DNA of 64,000 bases from Albidovulum aestuarii (GTDB lineage Bacteria; Pseudomonadota; Alphaproteobacteria; Rhodobacterales; Rhodobacteraceae), in contig NZ_JASBQQ010000013.1 of NCBI RefSeq assembly GCF_029961185.1, positions 16,915 to 80,914 on the forward strand, in the 5' to 3' direction. The stretch's first letter is position 1, and every line of letters begins with the position of its first letter. Position numbers and translations under genes: made by a program. Under the pieces are notes generated by a model that did no database searches, was not told the origin of the DNA, and saw only the letters and a program-made list of their open reading frames with translations. Positions 35,409 through 45,136 of this stretch are shown here, piece by piece.

Positions 35409-35545
35409 GTTCTCTTCCATCCGGACTGTCACCGTCGGCCCCGGCCTCTCACCGGGTCTGCTGACCCCCAGCTTTCGCCGGGGCGCTCGCGGGCTCGGGG
35501 TTTCCCCCATACCGCCGGTGGGGAATTGCACCCCGCCCTGAGAAC
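35409..35545 (-). promoter_or_regulatory. FMN riboswitch (RFN element) controlling ribH
   Basis: Read on the minus strand, the leader starts GTTCTCAGGGCGGGGTGCAA, continues TTCCCCACCGGCGGT and ends ACAGTCCGGATGGAAGAGAAC, the highly conserved RFN aptamer parts. The closing stem is GTTCTC/GAGAAC. A GC-rich hairpin at 35383-35399 (arms CCGCCC/GGGCGG) directly after the aptamer is the probable expression platform; no T-run follows, so it may act on translation. Confidence 0.95.
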
Positions 35546-35586
35546 GAGGTGCAGCTTGCCAGAGCCCGGGACCATCGACAAGGGCG

Positions 35587-36213
35587 TCATCCCTTGGCGC
35601 AGGCCATGATTGCGGTCGCGTCCGGTTCTTCACAAAGATCGAGAAATATTACGAGCGGCACCCGGCACGGTCGCCGCAGCGCGTCCACGGTGCCGGACAT
35701 GACGGTGATTCGCCCCCTCGCCGCAAGCGACGCGATCCGGCTCCTGCTGAGGCCGAGCCCCTCGGCCAGAATCCGATCCCGGCGCGGTACAACCGTCCCC
35801 GCCGGGTCGAGCCGGATCGTCAGCATGGGCGTAGCCGCAGGGTCAGAGGCAACGATCCTCCGGCGGACCGACACGCCGTCCGCCTCGTCTATTTGTCGGG
35901 TGAACCGGCGCAGGGTGCTGCGATCCCGGGCGAGATGCTGCAGCACCTCCGGGTCGTTGGACTGGAACGCCTGCAACTGGCCGGGTGGCAGTGCATCGGC
36001 TCTCCGGCGTTCAAAGACCGGCCGGTTCCAGGTGGCGTCGCAGGTTTCGCAGCGATAGATGAGCCAGCCGTCAAGCAATCGCCCGTTGGCGTTGAGCCGC
36101 GCCTTGCCGGAGAACGCAAACGCGCGTTGCGCGCCGCAGGCGGCGCAACGCAGCCAGGGCCGTGGGGCGGCGCCGGGCAGCACGGTCCAGTGGACCGTAA
36201 GATGAAGGGACAT
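35587..36213 (-). CDS. DUF1062 domain-containing protein
   Basis: The 208-aa protein begins SLHLTVHWTVLPGAAPRPWLRC. It has paired Cys (CAACG, CETCDATW) suggesting a zinc ribbon, then the conserved stretches SGKARLNANGRLLDGW and WNRPVFERR, followed by a C-terminal half with an S4-like element (LGLSRSRIASLAARGRI). This matches DUF1062, function unknown. An upstream ATG at 36243 is possible. It ends 42 bp before the FMN riboswitch in the same orientation, so its transcript may run into the ribH leader. Confidence 0.85.
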   Translation of the reverse strand: MSLHLTVHWTVLPGAAPRPWLRCAACGAQRAFAFSGKARLNANGRLLDGWLIYRCETCDATWNRPVFERRRADALPPGQLQAFQSNDPEVLQHLARDRSTLRRFTRQIDEADGVSVRRRIVASDPAATPMLTIRLDPAGTVVPRRDRILAEGLGLSRSRIASLAARGRITVMSGTVDALRRPCRVPLVIFLDLCEEPDATAIMACAKG

Positions 36214-36596
36214 TCCGTCGATACCTTCCGCAAAGAAGCGCATCGGACTTGAAAGGACGCGGGCAGGCGGTGCGAATAGCGGGAAGAGACGGGACCATAC
36301 CCCTGCATTGGAGATGCGGGGTCATCGACAGCCGGACCGGTCTCAGTCAGCCACCCGATAAGCGCATAAGTCCCGCGCCGGATCGGCAGGGGAGGGCAGG
36401 TGAAGCCTGTTGAGACCGGGCGTTACGACGGCAAGTCGAGCCTCGCGGGTTGTCGCTCTTCCAGGCAATGGAATAGCAAATAGCTTCACTCCGATAAAGA
36501 CGTTCTGGTCAGAGAGCGGGCTTGACATCAGCGGTGGGCTTCTCATCTCCTGAAAGGGCGCGGCCCGAACGACCGCACCCGAGGAGGGAGGCTCCG
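36214..36596. other. Intergenic stretch between divergent genes
   Basis: This is about 380 bp without a credible gene. It must hold the promoters of the divergent DUF1062 gene and of the small-protein gene at 36597. TTGACA at 36522-36527 could be a -35 box for the latter, but no good -10 follows at the right distance. No repeat or RNA motif was recognised. Confidence 0.45.
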
Positions 36597-36875
36597 ATGC
36601 CACTGCCACTTGCCCCTGTCGCTGGGTTTGCCATCCGCTACGGCACCGTGGCGCTTGTCGCCTACGGCGTTCGCAAGGCGCTGCGTAAGGGCCGCACCGA
36701 CCAGCGCGCTGAGGACGCGCTGGACGACATGGATGAAGGCGTCGCGGTGCACCGTCCGGGTGATCGCGGCCAGACCAACGCCGCCGCCCGGTTCCGCCGG
36801 GTGATCCGCTGGGACGATACGGCCATTGAAATCGACGCGGCCGCGCTTGGCCGTTTCCGGGTGCGGAAAGTGTAA
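36597..36875 (+). CDS. Conserved small hypothetical protein
   Basis: The 92-aa protein has a hydrophobic N-terminal helix (PLPLAPVAGFAIRYGTVALVAYGV) followed by a charged helix (RKALRKGRTDQRAEDALDDMDEG) and an Arg-rich end. GGAGGGAGG precedes the ATG at 36597. It looks membrane-associated. I do not recognise a family. It lies 9 bp before the GST gene and probably shares its transcript with GST and LysE. Confidence 0.7.
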   Translation: MPLPLAPVAGFAIRYGTVALVAYGVRKALRKGRTDQRAEDALDDMDEGVAVHRPGDRGQTNAAARFRRVIRWDDTAIEIDAAALGRFRVRKV

Positions 36876-36884
36876 GGAAACAGA

Positions 36885-37493
36885 ATGCGGCTCTATCATT
36901 CGCCGACGACGCCTTACGGGCGCAAGGTCATAGTGCTTCTTCACGAAACCGGGCAGGCAGGCGATGTGGAGGTCATATCCTCTGGCGGCACTCCTCTTGA
37001 TCCGGGCAACCAGCCACTTGGGGTCAATCCTCTGGGTAAGATCCCCGCGCTAGAACCCGGCGACGGGACTGCGATCTACGACAGCCGGGTCATCTGCCGC
37101 TATCTCGATGAACGGGCAGGCGGCAAACTCTACCCACCCGCGCCGCACCTGTGGCAGACCCTGACGCTTGAGGCGACAGCAGACGGTATTCTGGAAGCTG
37201 CCCTGCTCATGGTCTACGAATCGCGGCTGAGGCCCGAGGACATCCGGTTCCAGCCATGGGTCGAAGGCCAATGGGCCAAGATCGCCCGCGCGCTCGATGC
37301 GCTGGAGGATCGGTGGATGGACCACTTGAACGGTCCCCTGGACATGGGCCAGATCGCGGTGGCCTGCGCGCTCGGTTATCTCGACTTCCGCCACGGTGCC
37401 CGCAACTGGCGGGAAGGACGGGCGGAACTGTCGACATGGTATAATGCCTTCTCGCGGCGTCCGTCCATGAAGGCGACCGAGCCCGCCGGGTGA
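36885..37493 (+). CDS. Glutathione S-transferase family protein
   Basis: The 202-aa protein has the N-terminal thioredoxin-like GST domain, residues 1-78 (MRLYHSPTTPYGRKVIVLLHE; the cis-Pro segment NPLGKIPAL; DSRVICRYLDE), and a helical C-terminal domain ending in GARNWREGRAELSTWYNAFSRRPS. Ser6 or Thr8 is the probable thiol-activating residue. AAGGAAAC precedes the ATG. Its stop overlaps the LysE gene (GTGA). The substrate is unknown. Confidence 0.88.
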   Translation: MRLYHSPTTPYGRKVIVLLHETGQAGDVEVISSGGTPLDPGNQPLGVNPLGKIPALEPGDGTAIYDSRVICRYLDERAGGKLYPPAPHLWQTLTLEATADGILEAALLMVYESRLRPEDIRFQPWVEGQWAKIARALDALEDRWMDHLNGPLDMGQIAVACALGYLDFRHGARNWREGRAELSTWYNAFSRRPSMKATEPAG

Positions 37494-38128
37494 GCCTGCC
37501 ACTTGCGCCGTTCCTGACGGTCTGGGCGGTGCTGGCGCTGAACATCGCCTCGCCGGGGCCGAACGTATTGAACACGATCACCACCGCCATGGGATCGGGC
37601 CGCGCGGCCGGGCTCGCATCGGCCGCCGCTGTGGCGGTGGGGGTCGGGATCTGGTGTGTCGGCATGACATTTGGCATGGCGGCACTCTTCCTCGCTTTGC
37701 CTTCTACACGCGCGATCCTGACGCTGATCGCCATTTGCCTGCTTCTGTGGTTCGCAACACGCTATCTGTGCGCGGCGTGGCAAGGCTGGCGCGGCAACGG
37801 CAAGAAGCTGGCCGGTCGATCGGGATTGTCGCTTCGCGCCTCGTTCCTGCGGTCGCTTTCGGTGAATGCGCTCAATCCCAAGGCGCTGACCACCTGGGTG
37901 TTGATTCTCACGCTCTTTCCCGTGGCCCGCGCCGGGGCGGGAGATATCGCGTTGCTTTGCGCCGGGGCGTCTGCCATCGCCTTCGCCATACACGCTGCCT
38001 ACGCCGTCACTTTTTCTACGGCCCCAGCTGCGCGCGCTTACCTGAAGGCCGCACCCGCCATCAACGCCACAGTCGGCCTCTTTTTCACCGGGTTCGCGAT
38101 CAAGCTGGCAGTGGGTCTTTTGTCCTGA
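37490..38128 (+). CDS. LysE/RhtB-family amino-acid or metabolite exporter
   Basis: The 212-aa inner-membrane protein has about six hydrophobic segments and the LysE signature SPGPNVLNTITTAMGSGRAAGLASA near residue 22. It also has SLRASFLRSLSVNALNPKALTTW, the conserved NPK loop. It starts at GTG 37490, overlapping the GST stop. It exports amino acids or related compounds; the substrate is not predictable. Confidence 0.88.
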   Translation: MSLPLAPFLTVWAVLALNIASPGPNVLNTITTAMGSGRAAGLASAAAVAVGVGIWCVGMTFGMAALFLALPSTRAILTLIAICLLLWFATRYLCAAWQGWRGNGKKLAGRSGLSLRASFLRSLSVNALNPKALTTWVLILTLFPVARAGAGDIALLCAGASAIAFAIHAAYAVTFSTAPAARAYLKAAPAINATVGLFFTGFAIKLAVGLLS

Positions 38129-38133
38129 TTGCT

Positions 38134-38535
38134 TCAGAACCAGATATCGGCAACGCACTTGCCATCCGGCGGCAGGTCGTCGAACGTCGTGAGCCCATCG
38201 AAGCGCTGAAGGGGAATCGCCGCAACCGTTTCGGGCTCTGATAGCCGAACATTGACCGCGATGCGGCGGCGGCCGTCAGCACCGGGTTTGCGACCTCGCC
38301 AATGGGTGACGCAGCCGCAGGTCAGACAGAAATGAAAGGAAAGATCGCCGCCGGGACGTTCGTAGCCCCTATGCGTCCGCGGCATTGCATGCACCACCAC
38401 GCCCTCGTTTTCATATCCATAGATCCAGAGGGTGCCATAGCGCTGACAGGCCGTGCAATTGCAGGCTGTGGCGGCGCCCGGCTGGCCCTCATAGGTCCAC
38501 CGCACGGCGCCGCAATGGCATGACCCTTCGAGCAT
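38134..38535 (-). CDS. GFA-family (glutathione-dependent formaldehyde-activating enzyme / CENP-V) protein
   Basis: The 133-aa zinc protein has the cysteine pattern of the family: GSCHCGAVRW, CNCTACQRYG and CLTCGCVTHW. The canonical Gfa enzyme forms S-hydroxymethylglutathione, but most small homologues are uncharacterised. It is convergent with the LysE gene, 5 bp apart. Confidence 0.88.
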   Translation of the reverse strand: MLEGSCHCGAVRWTYEGQPGAATACNCTACQRYGTLWIYGYENEGVVVHAMPRTHRGYERPGGDLSFHFCLTCGCVTHWRGRKPGADGRRRIAVNVRLSEPETVAAIPLQRFDGLTTFDDLPPDGKCVADIWF

Positions 38536-38828
38536 GATCGCTCCTTTGTCACGACGCGCGGACAGTGACCGCCATCAGAGCACGGCCGACCCGTCTCTCA
38601 AACACAAAAGCGCAGGGAATCACCTTGGGTTGCCCCTATCGGCACCTTTCTGCCCGTGACTTTTTCGCCGCCACTCTGCGTCTACAGTGTCGCAGAGCCC
38701 CTGATGCGCCCGATTGTCCGCTGGACGGGCTTGAATTTGGCCGCTAATAACCGCCCGGGAAGGCTGCGGGCAACTGCGGCCCATTCGTCGCAGGACCGGC
38801 CCGCCGGTCGAAGAAGGGAGAAAGTTTC

Positions 38829-39392
38829 GTGTCCCAAGCTGAAGACCACGCAGGCACCCGGAGGGATTTCCTCTATTATGCCACCGCTGGCGCCGGGGCG
38901 GTCGCGGGCGGCGCCGCCGTCTGGACCCTCGTCGATCAGATGAATCCATCCGCCGATGTTCAGGCGCTGTCGTCGATCTTCGTCGACATCTCGGGCGTCG
39001 AGGTGGGCACGCAGCTGACCGTCAAATGGCGCGGCAAGCCGGTTTTCATCCGCCGTCGCACCCAGGAAGAGATTGACGCGGCCCGCGCGGTTCCGCTGGC
39101 CGATCTGGTCGATCCGGCAGCCGAGAATGCCAACAAGGGCGCCGAGGCCGATGCGTCGGACGAAAACCGCACTTTGGACGAAGCCGGCGAATGGCTGGTG
39201 ATGATGGGCGTCTGCACCCATCTGGGTTGTGTGCCGCTGGGCGACGGTGCGGGTGATTTCGGCGGCTGGTTCTGCCCCTGCCACGGCTCGCACTACGACA
39301 CTGCCGGCCGGATCCGCAAAGGTCCTGCGCCGACCAACCTGCCGGTGCCGGTCGCGGCCTTCACCGACGAAACCACGATCAAGCTGGGCTGA
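38829..39392 (+). CDS. petA: Ubiquinol-cytochrome c reductase Rieske iron-sulfur subunit
   Basis: The 187-aa protein starts at GTG with AGGGAGAAAG upstream. An uncleaved Tat-type membrane anchor ([20 protein letters not shown]) is at residues 10-30. The [2Fe-2S] ligands are in CTHLGC (about 128-133) and CPCHGS (about 151-156). It oxidises ubiquinol at the Qo site and passes electrons to cytochrome c1. It is the first gene of petABC; a promoter is expected within the 293-bp gap upstream. Confidence 0.96.
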   Translation: MSQAEDHAGTRRDFLYYATAGAGAVAGGAAVWTLVDQMNPSADVQALSSIFVDISGVEVGTQLTVKWRGKPVFIRRRTQEEIDAARAVPLADLVDPAAENANKGAEADASDENRTLDEAGEWLVMMGVCTHLGCVPLGDGAGDFGGWFCPCHGSHYDTAGRIRKGPAPTNLPVPVAAFTDETTIKLG

Positions 39393-39404
39393 GGGGGCTA
39401 GAAA

Positions 39405-40727
39405 ATGGCTGGTATTCCGCACGACCATTATGAGCCCAAGACGGGCTTTGAGCAGTGGCTTCACCGCCGCCTGCCGATCGTGAGCCTGGCTTACGACACG
39501 TTGATGATCCCGACACCGAAGAACCTGAACTGGTGGTGGATCTGGGGCATCGTCCTTGCTTTCTGCCTTGTTCTGCAGATCGCGACCGGCATCGTCCTCG
39601 CGATGCACTACACGCCGCATGTCGATCAGGCCTTCAAGTCGGTCGAACATATCATGCGCGACGTGAATGGCGGCCACATGCTGCGCTACATTCACGCGAA
39701 CGGCGCGTCCTTGTTCTTCCTTGCCGTTTATATCCACATCTTCCGCGGCCTCTTCTACGGCTCGTACAAGGCCCCGCGGGAAATCACCTGGATCGTCGGC
39801 ATCCTGATCTTTGTCGCCATGATGGGCACCGCCTTCATGGGCTATGTGCTTCCCTGGGGCCAGATGTCGTTCTGGGGAGCCACGGTTATCACCGGCCTCT
39901 TCGGCGCGATCCCGGGCATCGGTGAGCCGATCCAGACCTGGCTTCTGGGCGGACCGGCGGTGGACAATGCCACGCTGAACCGCTTCTTCTCGCTGCACTA
40001 CCTCCTGCCCTTCGTGATCGCGGCGCTGGTCGCCGTCCACATCTGGGCCTTCCACACCACGGGCAACAACAACCCGACCGGTGTTGAGGTGCGTCGTGGT
40101 TCGAAAGCGGAAGCCGAGAAGGACACGCTGCCCTTCTGGCCCTATTTCGTGATGAAAGACCTCTTCGCGCTGGGCGTGGTTCTGGTCGTCTTCTTCGCCA
40201 TCGTCGGCTTCATGCCGAACTACCTTGGCCATCCCGACAACTACATCGAGGCGAACCCGCTGGCGACGCCCGCGCATATCGTGCCGGAATGGTACTTCCT
40301 GCCCTTCTACGCGATCCTGCGCGCCTTTACCTCGGATGTCTGGGTCGTGATGCTGACGAACTGGGTGACCTTCGGCATCGTTGACGCCAAGTTCTTCGGC
40401 GTGCTGGCGATGTTCGGTGCGATCGCGGTCATGGCCATCGTGCCGTGGCTCGACACCTCGAACGTGCGTTCTGGTCAGTACCGGCCGATGTTCCGCTGGT
40501 GGTTCTACCTGCTGATCGTCGACTTCGTCGTTCTGATGTGGTGCGGCGCGATGCCGGCCGAGCCGCCCTACTCGATCATCTCGCTGATCGGGGCCGCCTA
40601 CTGGTTCGCCTATTTCCTCGTGATCCTGCCGCTTCTGGGCGTGATCGAGAAGCCGACAACCCCGCCGGCGACGATCGAGGATGACTTCAACGCGCATTAC
40701 GGCGCAAAAAGCACTCCGGCCGAGTGA
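39405..40727 (+). CDS. petB: Cytochrome bc1 complex, cytochrome b
   Basis: The 440-aa protein has eight membrane segments. Two His pairs ligate haems bL and bH ([20 protein letters not shown] and [20 protein letters not shown]), and the Qo-site [13 protein letters not shown] motif is present. A GGGGCTAG-like ribosome-binding region lies in the 12-bp gap behind petA. Length fits the Rhodobacter protein. Confidence 0.97.
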   Translation: MAGIPHDHYEPKTGFEQWLHRRLPIVSLAYDTLMIPTPKNLNWWWIWGIVLAFCLVLQIATGIVLAMHYTPHVDQAFKSVEHIMRDVNGGHMLRYIHANGASLFFLAVYIHIFRGLFYGSYKAPREITWIVGILIFVAMMGTAFMGYVLPWGQMSFWGATVITGLFGAIPGIGEPIQTWLLGGPAVDNATLNRFFSLHYLLPFVIAALVAVHIWAFHTTGNNNPTGVEVRRGSKAEAEKDTLPFWPYFVMKDLFALGVVLVVFFAIVGFMPNYLGHPDNYIEANPLATPAHIVPEWYFLPFYAILRAFTSDVWVVMLTNWVTFGIVDAKFFGVLAMFGAIAVMAIVPWLDTSNVRSGQYRPMFRWWFYLLIVDFVVLMWCGAMPAEPPYSIISLIGAAYWFAYFLVILPLLGVIEKPTTPPATIEDDFNAHYGAKSTPAE

Positions 40728-40746
40728 GCGGAAAGGATTGATTGAG

Positions 40747-41535
40747 ATGCTGAGAAAAATCGCAATCGCGGCCGTTTCCGTCCTCGCCCTGTCGGGCGCG
40801 GCCTTTGCGGCCGGTGGCGGAGAGCAGCATATCGAGGATGTGGACTTCTCGTTTGAAGGCCCGTTCGGGAAATATGACGAGCACCAGCTGCAGCGTGGCC
40901 TGCAGGTCTATACCGAGGTCTGCTCGGCCTGCCACGGCATGAAGTTCGTGCCGATCCGGTCGCTCTCGGACGAAGGCGGCCCGCATCTGCCGGAAGACCA
41001 GGTGCGCGCCTACGCCAAGCAGTTCACCGCCATCGACAGGGATACGGGCGAAGAGCGTGAGGCAACGCCGAACGACTTCTTCCCGAAATCCGCGCTGGAG
41101 AACGCGCCGGACCTGAGCCTGATGGCCAAGGCCCGTGCCGGGTTCCACGGGCCCTATGGCTCGGGGATCAATCAGTTCTTCAAGGGCATCGGTGGGGCGG
41201 AATACATCTATTCGATCCTTACCGGCTATACCGGCCATGAGATCGAACAGGTCGGCACGACGTTCTATGAGAACACCGCCTTCCCAGGCGGCCTGATCGC
41301 GATGAACCCGCCCTTGTCGGATGGCCAAGTCGAATATGCCGATGGGCATGAAGCGACAGTCCATCATATGGCCGAGGACGTGTCTGCTTTCCTGATGTGG
41401 GCGGCCGAGCCGAAGATGATGGCGCGCAAGCAGGTCGGCTTTGTCGGCGTGCTGTTCCTCGGGCTGCTGACGGTGCTTCTGTACCTTACCAACAAGCGGA
41501 TCTGGGCGCCCCACAAGGGCAAGAAACAGGCCTGA
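40747..41535 (+). CDS. petC: Cytochrome bc1 complex, cytochrome c1
   Basis: The 262-aa protein has a signal peptide to about residue 22 ([11 protein letters not shown]), haem motif CSACH at 59-63, the Met-ligand region in [14 protein letters not shown] and a C-terminal membrane anchor ([18 protein letters not shown]) ending in a basic tail. The ATG at 40747 begins the signal peptide and lies 19 bp after petB. A GC-rich terminator follows. Confidence 0.96.
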   Translation: MLRKIAIAAVSVLALSGAAFAAGGGEQHIEDVDFSFEGPFGKYDEHQLQRGLQVYTEVCSACHGMKFVPIRSLSDEGGPHLPEDQVRAYAKQFTAIDRDTGEEREATPNDFFPKSALENAPDLSLMAKARAGFHGPYGSGINQFFKGIGGAEYIYSILTGYTGHEIEQVGTTFYENTAFPGGLIAMNPPLSDGQVEYADGHEATVHHMAEDVSAFLMWAAEPKMMARKQVGFVGVLFLGLLTVLLYLTNKRIWAPHKGKKQA

Positions 41536-41590
41536 TCACCGGAGCCGGGGGCGCTGCCCCCGGAACATTTCGGGCAAGATGAAGATAGGA

Positions 41591-41618
41591 CGCGCCTTTC
41601 GGGGCGCGTTTTTCTTTT
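41591..41618 (+). terminator. Rho-independent terminator of petABC
   Basis: CGCGCC (41591-41596) pairs with GGCGCG (41603-41608) and is followed by TTTTTCTTTT. It lies 55 bp after the petC stop. An additional GC-rich hairpin (CCGGGGGC/GCCCCCGG) lies just before it, near 41545-41565. Confidence 0.85.
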
Positions 41619-41628
41619 GCGGGGAAGG

Positions 41629-42618
41629 TTACCGCACCTTCAGGACGATCTTGCCAATATGTCCCGAGCTTTCGATGCGCCGGTGCGCCTCGGCGGCCTG
41701 ATCGAGCGGGAATTCCGAATCCATCACTGGTGCGAGGCGTCCGCCTTCGATCAGGGGCCAGACATGGGCGCGGAGTTCCGCCGCGATCCTTGCCTTGGCG
41801 AGGTCACTTTGAGGCCTGAGCGTGGAGCCGGTGATGGTCTGGCGCTTCATCATCATCGGCGCGAAGTTGATCTCGGCCTTCGGGCCTTGCAGGAAGGCGA
41901 TCTGAACCAGCCGCCCGTCCTCGGCCAGCGCCCTCAGGTTGCGCGCGATATAGTCGCCACCGACCATGTCGAGGATCACATCCGCGCCGCCCTCCGCCTT
42001 CACGATTTCGACGAAATCCTCCTCGCGGTAGTTGATGGCCCGCTCAGCGCCGAGGTCCTTGCAGGTCGCGCATTTCTCGGCCGAGCCCGCGGTGGTGAAG
42101 ACACGTGCACCAAGGGCCGCGGCGATCTGGATCGCCGTCGTGCCGATGCCGGAGGACCCGCCATGGACGAGGAAGACCTCGCCCGCCTTGAGGCCGCCGC
42201 GGATGAAGACATTGGACCAGACCGTGTAGCAGGTCTCGGGCAGGCAGGCGGCCTCGCGCAGATTCATGCCCTTCGGGATCGGCAAAGCATGGGCGGCCGG
42301 GGTCACGACATATTCGGCATAGCCGCCGCCGGGCAGGAGCGCGCAGGCCTCGTCGCCGACCGTCCAGCCGGACACATCCGGACCCAAGGCCGCGACCCGG
42401 CCCGAAGCCTCCAGCCCCGGCAGGGGCGAGGCGGAGGGCGGCGGGGCATAGGCGCCCGCGCGTTGCAGCGCGTCGGGCCGGTTGACGCCTGCCCAGTGGA
42501 CCTCGATCAGGATCTGGCCGGGGCCCGGTGCGGGTACGGGCACCTCGACCGGGGTCAGCACCTCCGGCCCACCCGGTTTGGATATTTCGATCGCCCGCAT
42601 CGTCTCTGGCAGCGTCAT
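41629..42618 (-). CDS. NAD(P)H:quinone oxidoreductase, zinc-independent MDR family
   Basis: The 329-aa medium-chain reductase has an N-terminal GroES-like domain (VEVHWAGVNRPDALQRAG) and a Rossmann domain with FLVHGGSSGIGTTAIQIA at about residues 145-165. It carries no structural zinc-site cysteines. It is similar to quinone oxidoreductases of the PIG3/TP53I3 class. Its start overlaps the COQ9 stop (ATGA), suggesting coexpression, and the neighbour's role in ubiquinone fits a quinone-related activity. Confidence 0.9.
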   Translation of the reverse strand: MTLPETMRAIEISKPGGPEVLTPVEVPVPAPGPGQILIEVHWAGVNRPDALQRAGAYAPPPSASPLPGLEASGRVAALGPDVSGWTVGDEACALLPGGGYAEYVVTPAAHALPIPKGMNLREAACLPETCYTVWSNVFIRGGLKAGEVFLVHGGSSGIGTTAIQIAAALGARVFTTAGSAEKCATCKDLGAERAINYREEDFVEIVKAEGGADVILDMVGGDYIARNLRALAEDGRLVQIAFLQGPKAEINFAPMMMKRQTITGSTLRPQSDLAKARIAAELRAHVWPLIEGGRLAPVMDSEFPLDQAAEAHRRIESSGHIGKIVLKVR

Positions 42619-43319
42619 GCGCCCTCCTTGCCCGTCATCCGTCCCGGCAGGTCGTCGGGTGCGCCGGATGGAGCCCGAACCCGCTCAAGTACCTTCATCG
42701 GTCCGGCCAGAACCCGACCCAGAACCGGATTGTCCCGCACCTGCGCCTTGAACTTCTCGAACCGCATCACATCCTCGATCCGGCGGTCGAGGAACTCCCA
42801 TGTCGCCGTATGCCCCTCGCTGTCGTCGCCCATCCAGTAGAGGACGACCGAGGAATAGACCGCAGAGAGTGTCGCGCGTTTGGAATACCAGTTGATGTCG
42901 TCCGACGTATCGCCAAGGGCGCGCCAGATCGCATCCACCGTGCCCCATACAAGCGAGGCGCCTGTCGCGGCATTCTGCGGCAACGCGAAGAGCGCCGCGC
43001 CGCGTCGCACGAGTTCCCGGTCCGCCCCTTCAAGGCGCAGCCGGACGGCCAAAGCCACGCGGTCGCGGAATCGCAGCGTGGCGAGATCTTGGCCCTGAAG
43101 CGCGGCCAACATCGCCGCGTCGTCTGCCTTGTGATAGGCAACCGCAAGGTCGAGCGCAGCGCGCGGGAAGATGGCGCGGGCAAGATCGGGGGAGATGCCG
43201 GTATCCTCGCAGGCCGCACGGAACGTGGCGTCGGACCAGCCGTCGAAGACCGCGTGGTCAAGGGCGGCCGCCATCAGCCGTTCCTTCGCCAAACCGATAT
43301 CGAAGCCCTTGTTTTCCAT
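42615..43319 (-). CDS. COQ9 family ubiquinone biosynthesis protein
   Basis: The 234-aa all-helical, TetR-like-fold protein has the COQ9 C-terminal segment: DTSDDINWYSKRATLSAVYSSVVLYWMGDDSEG. The NWYSKR stretch is diagnostic of the family. In mitochondria COQ9 presents quinone intermediates to COQ7; alphaproteobacteria keep a homologue. It overlaps the quinone oxidoreductase gene by 4 nt. Confidence 0.92.
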   Translation of the reverse strand: MENKGFDIGLAKERLMAAALDHAVFDGWSDATFRAACEDTGISPDLARAIFPRAALDLAVAYHKADDAAMLAALQGQDLATLRFRDRVALAVRLRLEGADRELVRRGAALFALPQNAATGASLVWGTVDAIWRALGDTSDDINWYSKRATLSAVYSSVVLYWMGDDSEGHTATWEFLDRRIEDVMRFEKFKAQVRDNPVLGRVLAGPMKVLERVRAPSGAPDDLPGRMTGKEGA

Positions 43320-43425
43320 GACATGCCTCCGCCCATCACCCCATAGACAAAAGCCGGGGCCTTTGCTATAGGGGCGCCTCCTGCAACTGATTGCAACTCT
43401 AACTTAGGAAGGTGGTGACAACCAC

Positions 43426-43632
43426 ATGCAGGTCAGCGTTCGCGACAACAACGTCGAACAGGCGCTTCGTGCTCTGAAGAAAAAACTTCAGCGCGAAGGG
43501 GTTTTCCGTGAAATGAAGCTCAAGCAGCATTTCGAGAAACCCTCCGTCAAGAAAGCGCGCGAGAAGGCCGAGGCCATCCGCCGTGCCCGCAAACTGGCAC
43601 GCAAGAAGGCCCAGCGCGAAGGCGCTCTCTGA
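43426..43632 (+). CDS. rpsU: 30S ribosomal protein S21
   Basis: The 68-aa basic protein begins [20 protein letters not shown], followed by [14 protein letters not shown] and a Lys/Arg-rich tail, as in all S21 proteins. AGGAAGGTGG lies upstream of the ATG. It is transcribed alone and followed by a hairpin plus T-run at 43678-43705. Confidence 0.97.
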   Translation: MQVSVRDNNVEQALRALKKKLQREGVFREMKLKQHFEKPSVKKAREKAEAIRRARKLARKKAQREGAL

Positions 43633-43677
43633 GGCGACTGGAACAGCTGGCGGGGGCAACCCCGCAAAGACGATCAA

Positions 43678-43705
43678 CCCCCGCGGCTTGCCACGGGGGT
43701 TTTTC
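43678..43705 (+). terminator. Rho-independent terminator after rpsU
   Basis: CCCCCGCGG (43678-43686) pairs with CCACGGGGG (43691-43699) with one C-A mismatch and a 4-nt loop, followed by TTTTTC. It lies 46 bp after the rpsU stop. Confidence 0.85.
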
Positions 43706-43727
43706 ATTTTCGCATCAGATAGAAATA

Positions 43728-43747
43728 GGGGCACCGGGTGGCGCCCC
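43728..43747 (-). terminator. Hairpin after leuB, probable terminator
   Basis: On the minus strand GGGGC and GCCCC (with inner CC/GG pairs) form a stem and are followed by TATTTCT. It lies 21 bp beyond the leuB stop. The T-tail is short, so the call is moderate. Confidence 0.5.
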
Positions 43748-43768
43748 TTCAAATTCAGTCGCGGCGTG

Positions 43769-44878
43769 TCAACCGAGCGAGGCGTCCAGCGCCTTGACAA
43801 CAGCGTCGCCCATTTCGCTTGTCGAGACGGGCTTGCCACCCTCCGGCCCCATCAGGTCGGCCGTGCGCAGACCCGAGGCCAGAACCGCCTCGATGGCGCC
43901 TTCCAGCCGGTCGGCTTCGGTTCCCTGATCGAAGGAATAGCGCAAAGCCATCGCGAAGGAGAGGATGCAGGCGATCGGGTTCGCCTTTCCTTGGCCAGCA
44001 ATGTCGGGGGCCGAGCCATGGACGGGTTCATAAAGCGCCTTGGGGCGGCCATTGGCCATCGGCGCGCCGAGCGAGGCGGAGGGCAGCATGCCCAGAGAGC
44101 CGGTCAGCATCGCGGCACAGTCCGAAAGGATGTCGCCGAAGAGGTTGTCGGTGACGATCACGTCGAACTGCTTCGGCCAACGGCAGAGCTGCATCGCGCC
44201 GGCGTCGGCATACATGTGGGAAAGTTCGACCTCGGGGTATTCCTCGTCATGCACCTTCTGCACGACCTCGCGCCAGAGGATGCCCGATTCCATCACATTG
44301 GCCTTCTCCATTGAGCAGACCTTGTTGTTCCGCCGCTTCGCGAGTTCAAAGGCCGACCGCGCGACGCGGGCAATCTCGGATTCAGTGTATCGCTGGGTGT
44401 TGATGCCCACGCGCTCATTGCCTTCGGTGAAGATGCCACGCGGTTCGCCGAAATAGACGCCCGAGGTCAGTTCGCGGACGATCATGATGTCGAGACCCGC
44501 CACCACATCGCGCTTGAGCGACGAGAAGTCGGCCAGCGCGTCGAAGCACTGGGCCGGGCGCAGGTTGGAGAAGAGGTCCATTTCTTTGCGGATGCGCAGC
44601 AGGCCGCGCTCAGGCTTTACCGCGAAATCCAGGTTGTCGTATTTCGGCCCGCCAACCGCACCCAGCAGGACCGCGTCCGCCGCCTGCGCCTTGGCCAGCG
44701 CCTCGTTCGTCAGGGGTACGCCATGGGCGTCATAGGCCGCGCCGCCGATCAGGTCTTCTGTGACATCGAATTTGAGCCCGCGTTTCGCGCCGAACCAGTC
44801 GATGATCTTGCGGACCTCGGCCATGACTTCGGGGCCGATCCCGTCGCCGGGCAGGATGAGGATGGAAGGATTGGCCAC
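43769..44878 (-). CDS. leuB: 3-isopropylmalate dehydrogenase
   Basis: The 369-aa NAD-dependent enzyme oxidises 3-isopropylmalate in leucine synthesis. Visible elements: [23 protein letters not shown] and [12 protein letters not shown] (substrate Arg); [12 protein letters not shown] (metal-binding Asp); and [19 protein letters not shown] 44878 is used because AAGGAG lies just upstream; the frame stays open beyond. leuD and leuC are 3-5 kb away on the same strand, with other genes between. Confidence 0.96.
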   Translation of the reverse strand: MANPSILILPGDGIGPEVMAEVRKIIDWFGAKRGLKFDVTEDLIGGAAYDAHGVPLTNEALAKAQAADAVLLGAVGGPKYDNLDFAVKPERGLLRIRKEMDLFSNLRPAQCFDALADFSSLKRDVVAGLDIMIVRELTSGVYFGEPRGIFTEGNERVGINTQRYTESEIARVARSAFELAKRRNNKVCSMEKANVMESGILWREVVQKVHDEEYPEVELSHMYADAGAMQLCRWPKQFDVIVTDNLFGDILSDCAAMLTGSLGMLPSASLGAPMANGRPKALYEPVHGSAPDIAGQGKANPIACILSFAMALRYSFDQGTEADRLEGAIEAVLASGLRTADLMGPEGGKPVSTSEMGDAVVKALDASLG

Positions 44879-45136
44879 GTCGGGGCTCCTTAGCCGTTGA
44901 ATTGGATCAAGGGCTCGCCTAGCCAATGCCCGCCGCAGGGTCAAGCAAAGGGCGCGTGCCATGCTCGAATTTCGCGCGTTTTTTTAGATATCCCGATACC
45001 GTGTTATACTGAAATGGGAGCGCGTCGGTCATCCGCGACGTATTCAAACAAGAAGACGCGGATCGGCAAAGTTCGAGGCGGTATTTCAACTGGGATCTGG
45101 CTTGTCGAGCGGAACAAGCGGAACCAGGAGGATGAG

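Noticed and set aside
38682..40697. A 671-codon open frame on the minus strand opposite petA and petB
   Set aside because: It is a GC-rich antisense shadow: Arg/His/Asp/Gly-rich, without any domain, entirely covered by the well-supported petA and petB genes.
41617..42840. A 407-codon frame opposite the quinone oxidoreductase gene
   Set aside because: Antisense shadow. The minus-strand frame has clear MDR-family motifs and a coupled COQ9 gene.
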